Below are positions 8,370 through 15,144 of a stretch of 17,617 bases of DNA, piece after piece; position 1 is the stretch's first letter; every line of letters starts with the position of its first letter. Location: NCBI GenBank assembly GCA_903862155.1, contig CAIOXF010000215.1, forward strand, positions 1-17,617, in the 5' to 3' direction. This DNA comes from an uncultured cyanobacterium (GTDB lineage Bacteria > Cyanobacteriota > Cyanobacteriia > PCC-6307 > Cyanobiaceae). The translations under genes were made by a program, and so were the position numbers. The notes beneath the pieces are model-generated. The model saw only the letters and a program-made list of their open reading frames with translations. It made no database searches and had not been told where the DNA came from.

Positions 8370-8666
8370 TCAGGCCGCAGGGTTGCTGCCGCCGGCATCG
8401 CCGGCCATGGAGGAGAGATCCACGATCGGGGCTTCGGCGTAGTAGTCGCTCTGCACCACGTTGCCCCGCAGGGCGAGGTCTTGGTTGAGGCACTGCCCCT
8501 TCTGCTCGTCGCTGCGCAGGTACTGGCACACCCGGGCCCAGAGCTTGGCGCGGGTGCCGGGAGCGCCCTGGCTGAAGTGCACCAGCTCACTGCCCCCGGC
8601 CAGGCCTTGGATCTCCACCTGGCAGAGGGAGCAGCGGCGGCGTTCGCCGGGGGGGATGGCCGCCAT
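8370..8666 (-). CDS. Conserved hypothetical Cys-containing protein, first gene of the rimP-nusA-infB operon
   Basis: I do not recognise a named family for this 98-residue protein. It begins MAAIPPGERRRCSLCQVEI, so it has one CxxC pair (residues 12 and 15), and then a soluble, well-structured looking stretch with HFSQGAPGTRAKLWARVCQYL and an acidic C-terminus. Its stop codon is 7 bases from the rimP start, so it is probably cotranscribed as the leading gene. The frame stays open upstream of the ATG to 8744 and encodes another CxxC (CSQC) eight residues before the ATG, but with no ATG, GTG or TTG. That would make a four-cysteine zinc ribbon, so the true start is uncertain. It is probably cytoplasmic. 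A role linked to translation is suggested only by position. Confidence 0.72.
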   Translation of the reverse strand: MAAIPPGERRRCSLCQVEIQGLAGGSELVHFSQGAPGTRAKLWARVCQYLRSDEQKGQCLNQDLALRGNVVQSDYYAEAPIVDLSSMAGDAGGSNPAA

Positions 8667-8728
8667 GGCAAAGGTGGTGCACTGGGAGCAACCTAAATCG
8701 GTTGCGTTGGCGGGCTGGTGGAAGCGTG

Positions 8729-9520
8729 ATGCAGCTGCTGCAGCTCAGTGATCCCCACCTGCTGGCCGATCCCCAAGGCCACTACCGCCAGCGCCGGCCG
8801 TTCCGTTCGCTGCAGGAGGCGCTGCGCCAGGTGGCCCGGCAGCCCCACGGTCTCCTGCTGATCAGTGGCGATCTCTGCCAGGACGAGACCTGGCAGGGCT
8901 ACATCCGCCTGCGGGAGCTATTGGCTTCGGTGGAGGTGCCGGTGGCGCTGCTGCCCGGCAACCACGACCATCCCGCCCTGCTGCGGGCCGCCCTCGGCCG
9001 CCAGGCCGTGATTGCACCGGCTGTGATTGAGCTGGAGGGCTGCCGGCTGGTGTTGCTCGACAGCCACCGGTCCGGCTCCGTGGGCGGCTGGATCGGCCCT
9101 CGCCAGTTGGCCTGGCTGGCGGGCCAGCTCGCGACTGCGCCCCACAACCCCACGCTGGTGGCGGTGCATCACCCGCCCGTTCCGATCGGTGATGCCGGCA
9201 TGGATGCGATCGCTCTGCACGATGGCCCGGCCTTGCTGGCGCTGCTGCGCCCGGTGCCCGGAGTGCGGGCGGTGCTGTTTGGTCATGTGCACCAGCACTG
9301 GCAGGGCTGGCTGCCGGACCGCCCGGCGGAGCTGGAGCCGGTGCAGCTGCTGGGTTGCCCCTCCACCCTCTGCGCCTTCGGGCCCGTGCAACCCTGCCCG
9401 TTGGGCCGTGCTGCAGATCCAGGCGCCCGCTGGCTGCAGCTCGATGCCGCTGGTGGGCTGCAGCAGCGCCTGCTGCGCTGGCACGGGGTTGATGGAACGG
9501 CCCCTAGCGTTTCGGGGTGA
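8729..9520 (+). CDS. Metallophosphoesterase, CpdA/Icc-like cyclic nucleotide phosphodiesterase
   Basis: This 263-residue protein has all metal-binding blocks of the calcineurin-like fold: DPH (D8, H10), GD (D48), GNHD (N78, H79), HH (147-148) and GHVH (H186, H188). The order, spacing and length match CpdA/Icc class III phosphodiesterases, which hydrolyse 3',5'-cAMP in E. coli; some relatives act on other phosphodiesters, so the substrate is inferred. I chose the ATG at 8729, because MQLLQLSDPHLL is the normal family start and a GGTGGAAG stretch lies upstream. An ATG-independent extension to 8702 is possible but unlikely. It is divergent from the 98-residue gene and its stop overlaps the start of the HtrA gene (GTGA). 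Confidence 0.88.
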   Translation: MQLLQLSDPHLLADPQGHYRQRRPFRSLQEALRQVARQPHGLLLISGDLCQDETWQGYIRLRELLASVEVPVALLPGNHDHPALLRAALGRQAVIAPAVIELEGCRLVLLDSHRSGSVGGWIGPRQLAWLAGQLATAPHNPTLVAVHHPPVPIGDAGMDAIALHDGPALLALLRPVPGVRAVLFGHVHQHWQGWLPDRPAELEPVQLLGCPSTLCAFGPVQPCPLGRAADPGARWLQLDAAGGLQQRLLRWHGVDGTAPSVSG

Positions 9521-10620
9521 TCCGCATGCCCACCGTGATTCGGGCCCTTCTGGCCGCGCTGCTGCCCCTGCTGCTGTGGGCGCTGCCGGCCCGCGCTGAA
9601 GGCCCCCATAGCTTTGTGGCCGATGCGGCGCGGGCCGTGGCGCCAGCGGTGGTGCGGATCGACACCGAGCGCGATGTGGCCCGCACGGCGTTTGATCCGG
9701 CGCTGCTCGATCCATTCCTGCGGGATCTGTTCGGCGATCCCTCCGGCACCCTGCGCGAGCGTGGCCAGGGCTCCGGGGTGGTGATCGATGCGGGTCGGGG
9801 CCTGGTGCTCACCAATGCCCACGTGGTGGATTCGGTGGATGCGGTGGAGGTGACCCTTGCCGACGGCCGCGAACTCGACGGCATGGTGGTGGGCTCCGAC
9901 CCGGTGACCGACCTGGCGGTGGTGAGGATCAAGGCGCCGCGCGGCCTGCAGGCGGCACCTCTCGGGGATTCCGAGGCCCTGGAGGTGGGCGACTGGGCGA
10001 TCGCCCTTGGCAGCCCCTACGGCCTGGAGCGCACGGTGACCCTCGGCATCGTGAGCAGCCTGCACCGCGACATCAACAGCTTGGGCTTCGCCGACAAGCG
10101 CCTCGATCTGATCCAGACCGACGCCGCCATCAACCCCGGCAATTCGGGTGGTCCGCTGATCAACGCCGGCGGCCAGGTGATTGGCATCAACACCCTGGTG
10201 CGCTCCGGTCCCGGCGCCGGCTTGGGCTTCGCGATCCCGATCAACCTGGCGAAGGGAGTGGCAGCCCAGCTGGCGGATGGCGGCCAGGTGGTGCATCCCT
10301 ACCTGGGGTTGCAGCTGGTGCCGCTCACCGTGCGTCAGGCCCGTGAGAACAACCGCGATCCCAACGCCCTGCTGCAGCTGCCCGAGCACGACGGTGCCCT
10401 GGTGCAGCGGGTGCTCGATGACAGCCCGGCCCAGAAGGCCGGCCTGCGCCGGGGCGATCTGGTGGTGGGGGCTGCCGACCAGCCCGTGACGGGGCCGTCT
10501 CAGCTGCTGCAGCAGGTGGAGCACTCGGCCGTGGGTGAACCCCTGGCCTTGAGCGTGATCCGGGGCCAGAAGGAACTCAACCTCACGATCCGGCCGGCTG
10601 CCTTGCCGCATCCGGGGTAA
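9517..10620 (+). CDS. HtrA/Deg-family serine protease with one PDZ domain
   Basis: This 367-residue protein degrades or refolds damaged proteins in the periplasm, lumen or outer face of the membrane. A signal peptide, VIRALLAALLPLLLWALPARA, precedes the mature part beginning EGPHS. The trypsin-like domain has the triad His102 (TNAHVV), Asp132 (TDLAVV) and Ser210 (GNSGGPL). A single PDZ domain covers about residues 265-360. Size and single PDZ match cyanobacterial HtrA, HhoA and HhoB, and I cannot say which. The start may be the GTG at 9517, whose GTGA overlaps the preceding stop, or the ATG at 9526 (MPTVIRALL), which gives a more usual signal peptide; both give the same mature protein. Overlap with the phosphodiesterase gene implies translational coupling. 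Confidence 0.95.
   Translation: MIRMPTVIRALLAALLPLLLWALPARAEGPHSFVADAARAVAPAVVRIDTERDVARTAFDPALLDPFLRDLFGDPSGTLRERGQGSGVVIDAGRGLVLTNAHVVDSVDAVEVTLADGRELDGMVVGSDPVTDLAVVRIKAPRGLQAAPLGDSEALEVGDWAIALGSPYGLERTVTLGIVSSLHRDINSLGFADKRLDLIQTDAAINPGNSGGPLINAGGQVIGINTLVRSGPGAGLGFAIPINLAKGVAAQLADGGQVVHPYLGLQLVPLTVRQARENNRDPNALLQLPEHDGALVQRVLDDSPAQKAGLRRGDLVVGAADQPVTGPSQLLQQVEHSAVGEPLALSVIRGQKELNLTIRPAALPHPG
9996..10005. repeat. HIP1 palindrome (GGCGATCGCC)
   Basis: The cyanobacterial highly iterated palindrome GCGATCGC occurs here in its ten-base extended form, inside the HtrA gene. By eye I also find the octamer at 2761-2768, 9206-9213, 13668-13675 (again extended) and 15979-15986. Confidence 0.85.
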
Positions 10621-10650
10621 CGTCGCGACCCAATACGACAGGCAGGCGAG

Positions 10651-11364
10651 ATGTCGGATCTGCAGGATCAGATGAAGCAGGCGGTGGCGGCTGCGGCCAC
10701 CGAGCAGATCCAGAGCGGCATGGTGGTGGGCCTGGGTTCCGGCTCCACGGCGGCCCTGATGATCAAGGCCCTCGGCGCCAAGCTGCAGAGCGGTGGGCTC
10801 ACCGACATCGTGGGCGTGACCACCTCCTTCCAGGGCGAGGTGCTGGCCGCTGAGCTGGGCATTCCCCTCAAGAGCCTCAACGCGATCGAGCGCATCGATC
10901 TGGCGATCGACGGCGCCGATGAGGTGGACCCCTCCTTCCAGCTGATCAAGGGTGGCGGCGCCTGCCACGTGCAGGAGAAGCTGGTGGCGGCCCGCGCCGA
11001 TCGCTTTGTGGTGGTGGTGGATTCCACCAAGTTGGTGGAGCGCCTCAACCTGGGTTTCCTGCTGCCGGTGGAGGTGCTGCCCGGGGCCTGGCGTCAGGTG
11101 CAGATGCAGCTCAAGGCGATGGGCGGCGACGCGGTGCTGCGCATGGCCGTGAAGAAGGCCGGCCCGGTGGTGACCGACCAGGGCAACCTCGTGCTGGATG
11201 TGACATTCAACGGCGGTATCGCCGATCCGGTGAGCCTGGAGAAGGAGATCAACAATCTCCCTGGGGTGCTGGAGAACGGTTTGTTCGTGAATCTCACCGA
11301 CCAGGTGTTGGTGGGTGAGATCGTGGATGGCGTTGCCGGCGTGCGCGATCTGCAGAAGAGTTGA
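10651..11364 (+). CDS. rpiA: Ribose-5-phosphate isomerase A
   Basis: This 237-residue enzyme interconverts ribose 5-phosphate and ribulose 5-phosphate, in both the oxidative pentose-phosphate pathway and the Calvin cycle. The family motifs are all present: VGLGSGSTAA (residues 26-35), the active-site DLAIDGADEVD (about 82-92), the KGGGACHVQEKLVA block with the catalytic glutamate (about 99-112), and NGGIADP near the C-terminus. Length is normal. The ATG at 10651 is preceded by AGGCGAG, a plausible ribosome-binding site, and follows the protease gene by 30 bases, so readthrough from upstream is likely. Confidence 0.97.
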   Translation: MSDLQDQMKQAVAAAATEQIQSGMVVGLGSGSTAALMIKALGAKLQSGGLTDIVGVTTSFQGEVLAAELGIPLKSLNAIERIDLAIDGADEVDPSFQLIKGGGACHVQEKLVAARADRFVVVVDSTKLVERLNLGFLLPVEVLPGAWRQVQMQLKAMGGDAVLRMAVKKAGPVVTDQGNLVLDVTFNGGIADPVSLEKEINNLPGVLENGLFVNLTDQVLVGEIVDGVAGVRDLQKS

Positions 11365-11411
11365 GTTGTGTAGGCAGGCGAACCAAACGCTGAGACCAAT
11401 TAGCAATTCTT

Positions 11412-11440
11412 AGCCGCCTCAGTTTTCCGCCGAGGTGGCT
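11412..11440 (+). terminator. Hairpin after rpiA, probable terminator
   Basis: AGCCGCCTC (11412-11420) pairs with GAGGTGGCT (11432-11440) over 9 bp with one G-U, across an 11-base loop. The T-tract (GGTTTT) is short and offset, so termination strength is uncertain, but position 47 bases after the rpiA stop fits. Confidence 0.6.
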
Positions 11441-11490
11441 GGTTTTCCGCAGCAGCGGCACTGTTTTTCCTCAGCCACCGCGACGGACAT
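11419..11490 (-). CDS. Doubtful small ORF ending in a Cys cluster
   Basis: A 23-codon frame starts at an ATG with GGAG about five bases upstream and ends CRCCGKPATSAEN. The frame is also open upstream to 11718, which would give 99 residues. Third-position GC is lower than in the confirmed genes, and the 3' end overlaps the rpiA hairpin. I do not recognise it and would not rely on it. It may be a small protein or chance. Confidence 0.22.
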   Translation of the reverse strand: MSVAVAEEKQCRCCGKPATSAEN

Positions 11491-11641
11491 TTCCCACTCC
11501 GGCCTGGGATTGGGCGGGCTGCCTTGGGAAATTGCGTTGTCCCCTTGACGGAACTGCGCCAGCTTCTCTTCTTTGCGTGGGTGTCCTCGCGGACTGCTCA
11601 GAGCGCCACGGTCCAAGGGATTCTCGCCGTTGGATGTGGTG

Positions 11642-11665
11642 AGACGCGCTTTTGCGTCTGTTTTT
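11642..11665 (+). terminator. Terminator-like hairpin in the intergenic stretch
   Basis: AGACGC (11642-11647) and GCGTCT (11654-11659) form a perfect 6-bp stem with loop GCTTTT, followed by GTTTTT. It is about 280 bases after rpiA and 52 bases before the SepF-like gene. It could end a small RNA or a leader transcript on the plus strand. A TTGACG at 11545-11550 could be a -35 element, but no good -10 box follows. Confidence 0.5.
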
Positions 11666-11716
11666 GACGCGCCGCCATTCCTGTGGCGTGATGGCGGTCC
11701 CGATGGAGACGCCGCC

Positions 11717-12019
11717 ATGGGTCCATCGCCCCTATCGCATCCTCAATCCATCCCCGCCCAGCGGACCCGGCCTGCAGCCGGTGGCCCTGAGCTGGTGGTG
11801 CTGGCCGCGCGCGGCATGGATGACGGTCGCACCCTGATTCGCGCCGTGCGCCGGGGTGCCAGCGTGCTGCTCGACACCCGGGGTCTGGATCAGCCGAGGG
11901 GCCAGCGGCTGGTGGATTTCTGCTCCGGTGGCGTGATGGCCATGGATGGCCAGGCGCTTCGCGCTGGCGAGAACGCGTTCCTCTTTGCCCCGGCCCTCGC
12001 GCGCATCACTGCACCCTGA
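11717..12019 (+). CDS. Short SepF-like protein (cell division SepF domain)
   Basis: This 100-residue protein is almost only a SepF domain. From about residue 24, ELVVLAARGMDDGRTLIRAV leads into SVLLDTRGLD, then RLVDFCSGGVMAMDG and a final GENAFLFAPA. These correspond to the conserved SepF blocks ending in VDFxxG and GExxFLFxP. SepF bundles FtsZ and anchors it to the membrane through an N-terminal amphipathic helix. Here that helix and the acidic linker are missing, so this is shorter than the roughly 150-190-residue main cyanobacterial SepF and is probably a paralogue. I chose the ATG at 11717; upstream in-frame codons look non-coding. Its last 14 bases overlap the end of the SIMPL gene on the other strand. 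Confidence 0.75.
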   Translation: MGPSPLSHPQSIPAQRTRPAAGGPELVVLAARGMDDGRTLIRAVRRGASVLLDTRGLDQPRGQRLVDFCSGGVMAMDGQALRAGENAFLFAPALARITAP

Positions 12020-12746
12020 AGGTCACCCCCATCACCGCGGTGATGTCCTTCTCGATCGTGCTGGTGTCGTAGGCGCCGTAGCTGCCCATGTCGGTGGAGT
12101 TGGGCACGGTGATCTGGAAGGTGCCGGTGTCGGCGCGGGTGATCGGCCCGATGCCCGAGCCCGCTTCCTTGGCAATCGCCACGGCCCGCTGGCGCGCGTC
12201 GCGGGTGGCCTTGGCGAGCATGTCGACCCGCTTCTCAGCGAGCTTGGTGTAGGTGTACGCCGGCTCATTGATCGTGAGCGGCACGCCCTGGCCGATCAGG
12301 CTGCCGATGGCGCCGGCCACGGCCTGCACCTTGACCACGTTGGGGCTGCTCACCTTTACGGTTTGCGAGCTGCTCCAGGTAGTACTGCGCAGCTCCCCGG
12401 TGCGGGGATCGCGCACCTGCTGCTGGTCGGTCTTCACGTTGCCCAGTTCAATCTCGCTGGCCGCGATGCCTTGTGCCTTGAGAAAACTCACCGTGGTTTG
12501 TACGGCGGGCTGGAGTGCCCGATAGGCCTCCTGCTGGGTGTTACCCCCCACACTCACCAGCACAGTCCAGTCGGCGAAGTCGCTCTTGATGCGCTCTGTA
12601 CTCGAGCCGGTCACGGTGATCGTGTCGTTGGCGCTGCGCAGCCCTTTCACTGCCACGCTGCCGGCCAGGGTGAGGCCCGCTCCCAGTACGGCCATCGCAA
12701 ACACCAGTGCCGGTGTACGGCGCAGCAGATCCACAACCTTCTGCAT
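12006..12746 (-). CDS. SIMPL-domain (DUF541) protein
   Basis: This 246-residue protein has an N-terminal membrane segment, TPALVFAMAVLGAGLTLAGS (residues 11-30), which serves as signal anchor or signal peptide. The rest is a SIMPL/DUF541 domain: NDTITVTGSSTERIKSDFADW at the start, a central region around QQEAYRALQP, and KLAEKRVDMLAKATRDARQRA near residues 167-187. SIMPL proteins such as E. coli YggE are exported and linked to oxidative stress tolerance, but their chemistry is unclear. Start is the ATG at 12746. On the mRNA, GAGGG lies in a hairpin (12754-12768) just before the start. It follows the phosphoribosyltransferase-like gene by 62 bases on the same strand, so cotranscription is possible. 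Confidence 0.9.
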   Translation of the reverse strand: MQKVVDLLRRTPALVFAMAVLGAGLTLAGSVAVKGLRSANDTITVTGSSTERIKSDFADWTVLVSVGGNTQQEAYRALQPAVQTTVSFLKAQGIAASEIELGNVKTDQQQVRDPRTGELRSTTWSSSQTVKVSSPNVVKVQAVAGAIGSLIGQGVPLTINEPAYTYTKLAEKRVDMLAKATRDARQRAVAIAKEAGSGIGPITRADTGTFQITVPNSTDMGSYGAYDTSTIEKDITAVMGVTFRVQ

Positions 12747-12753
12747 CGGGGTG

Positions 12754-12768
12754 CGGCCCTCGGGGCCG
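12754..12768 (-). promoter_or_regulatory. Hairpin just upstream of the SIMPL start codon
   Basis: CGGCCC (12754-12759) and GGGCCG (12763-12768) form a perfect 6-bp stem with a 3-base loop. It ends 7 bases before the ATG and contains the only GAGGG ribosome-binding-like stretch, so it could limit translation. No T-tract follows on either strand. Confidence 0.35.
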
Positions 12769-12808
12769 GTTGGCCATGCCCGCAGCGTATGGAGGTTGGT
12801 CCGATCCG

Positions 12809-13795
12809 TCAGCGCGGTCTTAAGGCAGTGATCGGCTCAGGATTGTCGATGTCGTAATCGAGGATGTCGGCCGGAAGGCCCACTTGGGATTCACGCGGGT
12901 ACACGGTGAAGTCTTCGATCCGCTTGAACAGCGGCAGCAGCACCCGCGCCAGGGCGTTGGGGGCGCCGTAGAAAAACGAGTGGTGCCCCAGCAGAAACTC
13001 GGTTGTGCCGGCGCCTTCCTGCTGGTGCGCCAGGAAATCCCGCATCCGCGTGCGTTCTTCTGGTGAGAGGCACGGGTGGGCGATCACCGGGAAGTCGCGC
13101 TGTACAGCCAGTAGCCCGCAGCGCCGCCAGTCGAGTTCGCCCAGTGCCGCAATCAAGGCCTCGCGTTCGGGCGCGAAATCCACGCAGGTGAGCTCCCGCT
13201 CCTCAATCGCCATCACCTCGCTGACATGGCGCCGCTGCAGCAGGCGCCACTTCTCGCGGGCATCGTCGTGCACCACGATCGCCGCCAGCCGCACCCGCTC
13301 GTAGCGCTCCATCAGCCGGCGGTTCGGAGCGTTGCGCCCCACGAAGGTGAACAGAAACTGGGAGCCCGTGCCGATGTAGTCGTCGAGCACCACCAGCGCC
13401 CGCCGCTCGCCCTTCGGCGGTGGTGCGGCATGCAGAGCCTCCACGTTGTGGAAGCACGTCACGGGCAGCCGGTTGGCCTTGCGATACACGTACGACACCA
13501 GGTCGCCGCTCTTGCAGGTGAAGGCGCGGGTGAAGTCGATGTCGCTGCAACCCTCGCCGTCGAAGCCGTCTTCGGCCAGATCGGCGCAGAGGCGCTCGTG
13601 CAGCAGCCGGCATTCGCGGATCAGCCGCGCCCAGCCGTGCACCTGCATGCAATCCAGCAAGCGCAGGGCGATCGCCTGATCCGCTTCGGAAAACTGCGCG
13701 ATCCAGCGCCCCAGTGAGGGCCGCGAGATCTCGGCCTCGTTCCAGGCGTCAGCCAGCTCATCCAGCCGGGTTTGGAGGGCGGGGCTTGGGCTCAT
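12809..13795 (-). CDS. Phosphoribosyltransferase-like protein of unknown role
   Basis: This 328-residue soluble protein has a type I phosphoribosyltransferase-like core. VVLDDYIGTGSQ (135-146) matches the PRPP-binding loop, including the paired aspartates D138 and D139 and the TGS turn. The upstream FTCKSGDLVSY (C94 to D98) sits where these enzymes bind pyrophosphate. The N-terminus has WIAQFSEADQAIALRLLD, then a helical region; the C-terminal 150 residues show no motif I know. The pattern resembles the PRTase-CE group, predicted from bacterial conflict systems; this is recalled family knowledge without a search. Start is the ATG at 13795; an upstream gene runs divergently 62 bases away. Downstream is the SIMPL gene. 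Substrate and function are unknown. Confidence 0.72.
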   Translation of the reverse strand: MSPSPALQTRLDELADAWNEAEISRPSLGRWIAQFSEADQAIALRLLDCMQVHGWARLIRECRLLHERLCADLAEDGFDGEGCSDIDFTRAFTCKSGDLVSYVYRKANRLPVTCFHNVEALHAAPPPKGERRALVVLDDYIGTGSQFLFTFVGRNAPNRRLMERYERVRLAAIVVHDDAREKWRLLQRRHVSEVMAIEERELTCVDFAPEREALIAALGELDWRRCGLLAVQRDFPVIAHPCLSPEERTRMRDFLAHQQEGAGTTEFLLGHHSFFYGAPNALARVLLPLFKRIEDFTVYPRESQVGLPADILDYDIDNPEPITALRPR

Positions 13796-13857
13796 CGCTC
13801 CATGCTCCCCCAGGTGCGCAGGCCTTTCGCCAGGATCGCTGCAGCTGTGCCGATCCG

Positions 13858-14166
13858 ATGACCCCCAGCCGCGAGCAGATCCTCGCCGCCTCCAGCCCCT
13901 GGCTGGCCGGCCTGCTCAATGTGCTCCCGGGCCTTGGCACTGGCTACATCTACCAACGCCGCTGGCGGGCCTACTGGATCACCTCCGGTATTGCCACGGC
14001 CTGGTTTGTGCTGGGAGCCGTGCTCGATCAAGACCTCGATCCAGTGCTGCAGGCCGATGTGATCCAGCAGAACCAGCTCTATGGCCTCGGCGGTTTCGTG
14101 GTGCTGGCAGCGGTGACCTCCGTGGAAGCGGTGATTGCCGCCCGCAAGGTGCGCGAGCCGGCATGA
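13858..14166 (+). CDS. Small three-span membrane protein coupled to an ABC ATPase
   Basis: I do not recognise a named family for this 102-residue protein. It has hydrophobic segments at about residues 14-30, 38-56 and 72-92, and the phrase NVLPGLGTGYIYQRRWRAYW recalls TM2-like small membrane proteins. The last residues are charged (RKVREPA), probably cytoplasmic. I chose the ATG at 13858; the in-frame extension to 13714 is antisense to the phosphoribosyltransferase-like gene and reads as non-coding. The stop overlaps the start of the ABC ATPase gene in ATGA, so the two are translated together and may work together. Confidence 0.78.
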   Translation: MTPSREQILAASSPWLAGLLNVLPGLGTGYIYQRRWRAYWITSGIATAWFVLGAVLDQDLDPVLQADVIQQNQLYGLGGFVVLAAVTSVEAVIAARKVREPA

Positions 14167-14951
14167 GCCCAGCGCCCTATCTGGAGCTGCGGCAGGTGGA
14201 GGCGTGGCTGGGGCCGCGCCCGGTGTTCACCAACCTCAGCCTTGATCTGCACCTAGGCGAACACACCGTGGTGCTGGGCCCCAACGGCTCGGGCAAGAGC
14301 TCGCTGATCAAGCTGCTCAGCCGTGAGCTCTATCCGGTGGTGAAGCCGGAGTCGTGGCTGCGGATCTTCGGCGACACCACGGTGAACCTCTGGGCTCTGC
14401 GCGGCCGGATTGGCCTGGTTTCAGTGGATCTGCAGGCGGGCTACGTGGGCAGCGTGCCAGCTGAGCAGGTGGTGCTGTCGGGCTTTTTCGGTTCGGTGGG
14501 AATCGGCCGCAGCCAGGTGGCCAACGCAGCCCAGCGCCAGCGGGTGGCGGAGTTGATGGAGGAGCTGGGGCTCACGGCCCTGCGGGGCCGCCCCTTCAAC
14601 CAGCTCTCCGATGGCCAGCGGCGTCGGTTGCTGCTGGCCCGAGCCCTGGTGCATAACCCCGAGGTGTTGGTGCTCGATGAACCCACCAACGGTCTCGATC
14701 TCCGCGCCCGCCACCAGCTGCTGGAGATCCTGAGGCGCCTGGCCCAGGCCGGCACCACCCTGCTGCTGGTGACGCATCAGATCGAAGCGATCATCCCGGA
14801 GGTGAGCCGCTGCGTGTTGCTGCAGAACGGCGCGGTGGTGGGCGATGGACCGGCCAACGTGCTGTTGCGAAACCAGCCGCTGAGCGAGCTGTTTGGCACC
14901 TCGCTGCGGGTGATCGAAGCTGATGGCTGGCGCCAGGTGCTGCCGGGCTAA
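14163..14951 (+). CDS. ABC transporter ATP-binding protein, ModF/PhrA-like (COG1119)
   Basis: This 262-residue protein is one nucleotide-binding domain. Walker A is GPNGSGKSS (39-47), the Q-loop region reads GLVSVDLQ, the signature is LSDGQRRR (148-155) in place of the usual LSGGQ, Walker B is VLVLDEP with D172 and E173, and the switch histidine is H205. The stretch LSRELYPVVKPESWLRIFGD resembles COG1119 ATPases, related to half of E. coli ModF. No permease or binding protein lies nearby except the coupled 102-residue membrane protein, so this may not be an ordinary importer. Start is the ATG at 14163 within the ATGA overlap. Substrate unknown. Confidence 0.88.
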   Translation: MSPAPYLELRQVEAWLGPRPVFTNLSLDLHLGEHTVVLGPNGSGKSSLIKLLSRELYPVVKPESWLRIFGDTTVNLWALRGRIGLVSVDLQAGYVGSVPAEQVVLSGFFGSVGIGRSQVANAAQRQRVAELMEELGLTALRGRPFNQLSDGQRRRLLLARALVHNPEVLVLDEPTNGLDLRARHQLLEILRRLAQAGTTLLLVTHQIEAIIPEVSRCVLLQNGAVVGDGPANVLLRNQPLSELFGTSLRVIEADGWRQVLPG

Positions 14952-14967
14952 ATCCGGCGAACAGCCC

Positions 14968-15135
14968 TCAGCGCTGCCCCAGCAGTTCCAGCCAGCTGGG
15001 GGCTGATGGGGGTTCGTGCAGCGGAATCGTGAACGACAGGGGGGCGGCGCTAGAGCAGGTGGTGGTGGTGTCGAGCGTCATCACCACCGGCATGGGCTTG
15101 TCGGTGTGGGTGATCACCGGGCTGCGGTCGTCCAT
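14968..15135 (-). CDS. Small 55-residue ORF of unknown function
   Basis: The protein starts MDDRSPVITHTDKPMPVVMT and ends PSAPSWLELLGQR. It has no membrane segment, signal or known motif. Nearly every codon ends in G or C, as in the confirmed genes, and a stop codon precedes the ATG in frame. A GGGAGGT (15150-15156) and AAGG lie 9-14 bases upstream of the ATG and could act as the ribosome-binding site. It lies 62 bases after the lytic transglycosylase gene on the same strand and ends 16 bases from the ABC ATPase gene on the other. A rival frame on the plus strand (15029-15253) looks like an antisense shadow. I infer a real small protein, but its role is unknown. Confidence 0.55.
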   Translation of the reverse strand: MDDRSPVITHTDKPMPVVMTLDTTTTCSSAAPLSFTIPLHEPPSAPSWLELLGQR

Positions 15136-15144
15136 GGGCTGGAG

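Larger units (their letters stand above)
11365..11716. other. 352-bp gene-poor stretch
   Basis: Between rpiA and the SepF-like gene I see no confident gene. It holds the rpiA hairpin (11412-11440), the doubtful minus-strand small ORF, and a second hairpin with a T-tract at 11642-11665. Base composition is less GC-rich in places than the flanking genes. The frame of the SepF-like gene is open upstream to 11573, but that translation lacks coding character. Confidence 0.6.

Noticed and set aside
9283..11406. A 707-codon open frame on the minus strand
   Set aside because: It is fully antisense to the protease and rpiA genes, His/Gln-rich with no domain, as expected when GC-rich genes are read on the opposite strand.
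11573..11716. N-terminal extension of the SepF-like protein
   Set aside because: The added 48 residues do not resemble the SepF amphipathic helix or linker and have no coding character.
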